Position numbers and translations under genes: made by a program. Positions 8,910 through 11,586 of a DNA stretch of 11,586 nt are shown piece by piece. This stretch comes from Campylobacterota bacterium. Lineage in GTDB: Bacteria; Campylobacterota; Campylobacteria; Campylobacterales; Sulfurovaceae. Within the stretch, counting starts at the first letter, position 1. The number at the start of each line of letters is the position of its first letter. The stretch is from the NCBI GenBank assembly GCA_013153675.1, contig JAADEA010000135.1:1-11586 (forward strand). The letters run 5' to 3'. A model generated the notes under the pieces. It saw only the letters and a list, made by a program, of their open reading frames with translations, made no database searches and was not told the DNA's origin.

Positions 8910-9790
8910 GAGTAGTAATAGTAGAAAATGAGATCTATTTAGCCCAAAGTATTGCTTCTAAATTAGCAGACTCCAATTATGAAACTATTATTCATAGTTC
9001 AGTAAAAGAGGCTCTAAATAGCAATGGAGATGTATATTTAATCTCAACAACAATGCCTGGACAAAATTGTCTTCCCTTGATAGAAAAATTTAAAGATAAA
9101 ATTATTATTTTAATGGTTAATTACATCAATAATGATACAGTAGGAGAACCTCTTAAAAGGGGAGCGAAAGATTATATAGTAAAACCATTTATGATTGAAG
9201 AGTTAGAGAGAAAAATCGAACACTATCGCCTATTTCAAAAGTTGGAAAATAAAAATATATTCTTTTTAAGCTACCTTAAAAATCTATTTGAAGAGATTGA
9301 GGTAGAGATAGAAAAAGATAATCTAAAACCTCCTTTAGTAATCTATACCAACTATCAAAGAAGTGTAGATAAAGTTATTTTTGAGAGAATTGATAATTTT
9401 AAAGAAGAGTTTATATTTATTCCTCTAAATCAACCAGGGTGGCTTGAGAAGATCCAAACTCTCCAAGATAATCAAATTGGATATATAACCTATTTAGAGA
9501 GCCTAAAAAAAGATGAGAGAGAAAAACTATTTTTATCTCTTGAAGGAAAAAAGTTCTTTTTAACTTCTAATAATGAAGAGATCCAAACCCCATATGAGTC
9601 AATAAGAATCAAAAGCTCAAATAAATTATTCGATCAAAACGATATTTTAACAATCGATGAATATATTCAATATATAATAAAGAATTTCCAAAACCATTTT
9701 CCAGATACGGAATTGAGTAAAAAATTGGGAATATCAAGAAAAAGCTTATGGGAAAAGAGAAAAAAATATGGACTCTTCAAGAAAAAATAA
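8906..9790 (+). CDS. Atypical orphan response regulator, HP1021/Cj1608 family
   Basis: This is a DNA-binding protein with a receiver domain (1-115), a middle segment (140-235) and a C-terminal Fis-type helix-turn-helix (267-291, ELSKKLGISRKSLWEKRKKYG). In the receiver the phospho-acceptor Asp is replaced by Ser47 (DVYLISTTMPG), and the acidic pair is E7-N8-E9, while the conserved Lys survives in VKPF (K93). From memory, H. pylori HP1021 also has Ser47, acts without phosphorylation, binds oriC and controls redox-linked genes. I chose ATG 8906 rather than TTG 8891 because it forms an ATGA overlap with ispDF, has AGAGG upstream, and gives MRVVIVEN, a standard receiver start (294 aa). The middle segment looks like a decayed NtrC AAA+ domain. 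No histidine kinase gene is nearby. Confidence 0.88.
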   Translation: MRVVIVENEIYLAQSIASKLADSNYETIIHSSVKEALNSNGDVYLISTTMPGQNCLPLIEKFKDKIIILMVNYINNDTVGEPLKRGAKDYIVKPFMIEELERKIEHYRLFQKLENKNIFFLSYLKNLFEEIEVEIEKDNLKPPLVIYTNYQRSVDKVIFERIDNFKEEFIFIPLNQPGWLEKIQTLQDNQIGYITYLESLKKDEREKLFLSLEGKKFFLTSNNEEIQTPYESIRIKSSNKLFDQNDILTIDEYIQYIIKNFQNHFPDTELSKKLGISRKSLWEKRKKYGLFKKK

Positions 9791-10958
9791 GACTATATAT
9801 ATTGATCAAGAAGCACTTGCCACCTTGGCTTTAGTACATGAAGGACTTTTAAAACCAATTGATAAATTAATGGATCAAAAGGATTCTTTAGAGATAGAGA
9901 AAAATCAAGAATATAAAGGAATCTATCTCCCCTTTTCATTTATTTTAGCACCAAAAGGGAAAAAAAATCAAAAAATATTACAATCATTAAAAAAGGGAGA
10001 TATAGTCCACCTTATTAACAATAACAAAAAAGTTGGAGAAATTAAGGTAAAAGAGATATTTAAAATAGATCCTAAAAGTAGACTATTTAGTATATATGGA
10101 ACAAATGACTCATCCCACCCAGGAGTTAAGAGAGCTTTGCAAAGACTTGGAGAGTATGCTATTAGTGGAGAGTTTTGGGTAGATTATCCTCCTTTAAAAG
10201 AGACAATAAAGAAGGTAAAAAATATAATAGAAAAAAATAGAGCTCAAAATATATCAGCTATGATGTTAGCGGCTAATCCTTTAAATAGAGCTCATGAGAG
10301 AATGATTAGACAAACATTAGGAGATTGTGATCTTTTGCTTCTATTTTTAAGAAAACCTTTTGTAGCAGATGATTTAAGCTATGAGATAAGATATAACTCT
10401 TTAAAACTATTTATAGAAAATTTTCTTCCAAAAAATAGGGTCTTTATTGTTCCTTTTGAAAATACATACATATTTGGTGGATATACTGAATTGATATTTG
10501 ATGCTCTATTAGCCAAAAATTATGGAGCTACAAAATTGGTAATTGGTAAAAATCATGCTGGACTTGGAATGTTTTATAATAAAAATAGATTAAATACAAT
10601 TTTTGATAAAATGGATAATTTAGGCATTAAAATAGAAATTTTAGATGAGTTTGTATATTGTGATACTTGTAAAACTTTAGTAAACTCACAAACATGTCCA
10701 CATGGGCAACATCATCATATCCATTATCACTCAAAATCTATCCTAAAACTAATTAAAAAAGGAATTCTTCCTCCTCCAATTTTAGTAAGAAAAGAGATCT
10801 CAGCAAATATAATTAGTGCACTTTTTCCTAATAGAATAGATAATCTTGAAGAGATATATTATTCATTAATGCCATCATCTGGTCTTATTGAAAAAATATC
10901 CCAAGAGGAGTTTTATATAAAATTAATGGAACTATATCAAACAACCTCTTTAACATAA
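9768..10958 (+). CDS. ATP-sulfurylase-family protein with degenerate active-site motifs
   Basis: The 396-aa protein has the ATP-sulfurylase layout: an N-terminal PUA-like domain (1-150, with the family block YGTNDSSHPGV at 110-120 and GEYAISG) and a nucleotidyltransferase-like domain (about 155-345). It would normally be named sat. However, the catalytic QTRNPxHxxH reads LAANPLNRAH (167-176): Gln, Thr, Arg and the first His are lost. GRDHAG reads GKNHAG (260-265), and the MRYAGPREA loop has become YIFGGYTEL (234-242). The zinc-type cysteines remain (C298, C301, C310 with H312), followed by a His cluster (HHHIHYH). The start overlaps the regulator gene by 23 nt, so the two are translationally coupled. 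No sulfate assimilation genes are nearby. Sulfate activation is therefore doubtful; it may be a pseudoenzyme, a sensor, or an enzyme for another substrate. Confidence 0.8.
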   Translation: MDSSRKNKTIYIDQEALATLALVHEGLLKPIDKLMDQKDSLEIEKNQEYKGIYLPFSFILAPKGKKNQKILQSLKKGDIVHLINNNKKVGEIKVKEIFKIDPKSRLFSIYGTNDSSHPGVKRALQRLGEYAISGEFWVDYPPLKETIKKVKNIIEKNRAQNISAMMLAANPLNRAHERMIRQTLGDCDLLLLFLRKPFVADDLSYEIRYNSLKLFIENFLPKNRVFIVPFENTYIFGGYTELIFDALLAKNYGATKLVIGKNHAGLGMFYNKNRLNTIFDKMDNLGIKIEILDEFVYCDTCKTLVNSQTCPHGQHHHIHYHSKSILKLIKKGILPPPILVRKEISANIISALFPNRIDNLEEIYYSLMPSSGLIEKISQEEFYIKLMELYQTTSLT

Positions 10959-10969
10959 AAAGGATCTAT

Positions 10970-11464
10970 ATGAATCTTCAAAAACTATTTTTAACCTTTT
11001 TTGGAAGTGGCTTATCTCCCATTGCTCCAGGAACAGTAGGAACTTTTGCAGCATTAATTGTTGGAGTAGTTATACTTTATTTTTTAGGATATGAAACTCT
11101 ATTTAGTTTAATTTTTGCTACTACTATTATTGGGGTATTAGAGATTGATAAATATGAAAAAAAATTTAATATTCATGATGATAAACAAATTGTAATTGAT
11201 GAAGCTGTTGGAATATGGCTTACTTTAGTAATTACAAATAGCCTCTCAAAACTCCTCCCTAATTCATATTCTATTTTGATTGTATCTATTTTATCTTTTA
11301 TCTCATTTAGACTATTTGATATTTTAAAACCATCAACAATTGGCTGGATAGATAGAAATATTAAAGGTGGTTTAGGAGTTATGTTTGATGATATATTTGC
11401 TGCAATTGCTGCTGGTGCATTAAATTTACTCCTAATATATGGCATTTTTAAACTTTTTTCATAA
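10970..11464 (+). CDS. pgpA: Phosphatidylglycerophosphatase A
   Basis: This 164-aa inner-membrane enzyme dephosphorylates phosphatidylglycerol phosphate to phosphatidylglycerol. Family hallmarks are present in order: GSGLSPIAPGTVGT (13-26), DEAVGIWL (57-64), FRLFDILKPSTIGWID and GVMFDDIFAAIAAG near the C-terminus, with the metal-binding acidic residues in place. Three to four hydrophobic segments are visible (about 25-55, 62-80, 98-114, 142-163). It lies 11 nt after the ATP-sulfurylase-like gene, with AAAGGA upstream of the ATG, as the last gene of the operon. Length and motifs are normal. Confidence 0.95.
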   Translation: MNLQKLFLTFFGSGLSPIAPGTVGTFAALIVGVVILYFLGYETLFSLIFATTIIGVLEIDKYEKKFNIHDDKQIVIDEAVGIWLTLVITNSLSKLLPNSYSILIVSILSFISFRLFDILKPSTIGWIDRNIKGGLGVMFDDIFAAIAAGALNLLLIYGIFKLFS

Positions 11465-11555
11465 CACAAAAATGACATTTTAGAAAAATTTTTTTATTTT
11501 TTTAAAAAATTTTTTATTTCAAAATGAAATATTTTATTTGTATATAAATTTCAAT

Positions 11556-11586
11556 AAGGAATATAATCTAATATTATATTCCTTTT
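11556..11586 (+). terminator. Perfect 12-bp hairpin at the window end, probable terminator
   Basis: AAGGAATATAAT (11556-11567) pairs perfectly with ATTATATTCCTT (11573-11584) around the loop CTAAT, and the window ends in TT. Its position after pgpA fits an intrinsic terminator for the ispDF operon, but the stem has only two G-C pairs and the tail is cut off, so a bidirectional terminator or a protein-binding palindrome is also possible. Confidence 0.5.

Noticed and set aside
9768..10958. Straightforward functional sulfate adenylyltransferase (sat)
   Set aside because: Fold and length fit, but QTRNPxHxxH, GRDHAG and MRYAGP are all altered, so I give only a family-level call.
11173..11478. Minus-strand 101-residue frame over pgpA
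   Set aside because: It overlaps the conserved pgpA motifs in antisense, and no ribosome site or family was seen.

Overview
The window is strongly AT-rich chromosomal DNA from a bacterium that is most probably a member of Campylobacterota (the former Epsilonproteobacteria). The best evidence is the gene order mrp / ispDF / orphan response regulator / ATP-sulfurylase-like gene / pgpA. From memory this matches Campylobacter jejuni Cj1606c-Cj1610, and the ispDF-regulator pair matches Helicobacter pylori HP1020-HP1021. Other support is the fused IspDF enzyme, the short (449 aa) ThiC and the low GC content. The surface-protein genes and thiC suggest an environmental rather than a reduced host-restricted lineage. 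I cannot name the genus.

Left part (1-4860, all minus strand): an envelope module. It holds a very large exported protein cut by the left edge (731 residues visible, no stop reached), with a signal peptide, thrombospondin-type-3-like Asp-rich repeats, seven RCC1-like propeller blades, more Asp-rich repeats and the start of a DUF11 domain. Upstream of it lie an 85-aa charged helical protein of unknown function and a 734-aa lipoprotein with Ig/cadherin-like domains followed by a right-handed parallel beta-helix. Each gene seems to have its own sigma70-type promoter.

Middle (4962-7586, minus strand): tRNA-Pro(GGG) with encoded CCA, then mrp (Fe-S cluster carrier, ApbC) and thiC (pyrimidine synthase of thiamine synthesis). 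thiC lies 40 bp upstream of mrp, so the two are probably cotranscribed. ThiC is a radical-SAM [4Fe-4S] enzyme and ApbC/Mrp is a known supplier of such clusters. mrp ends in a clear intrinsic terminator whose stem contains its stop codon.

Right part (7788-11464, plus strand): a tight four-gene operon. It contains ispDF (isoprenoid precursors), an HP1021/Cj1608-type atypical response regulator, an ATP-sulfurylase-family protein whose catalytic motifs are badly eroded, and pgpA (phosphatidylglycerophosphatase A). Genes overlap by 4 nt and 23 nt, or are 11 nt apart. The 201-bp gap 7587-7787 is a divergent promoter region for thiC and ispDF. The window ends in extremely AT-rich DNA with a perfect 12-bp hairpin.

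The best leads are the ATP-sulfurylase-like protein lacking most signature catalytic residues and translationally coupled to a regulator that lacks the phospho-acceptor Asp; the relict AAA+-like middle segment of that regulator; the thiC-mrp pairing; and the propeller/calcium-repeat surface protein.
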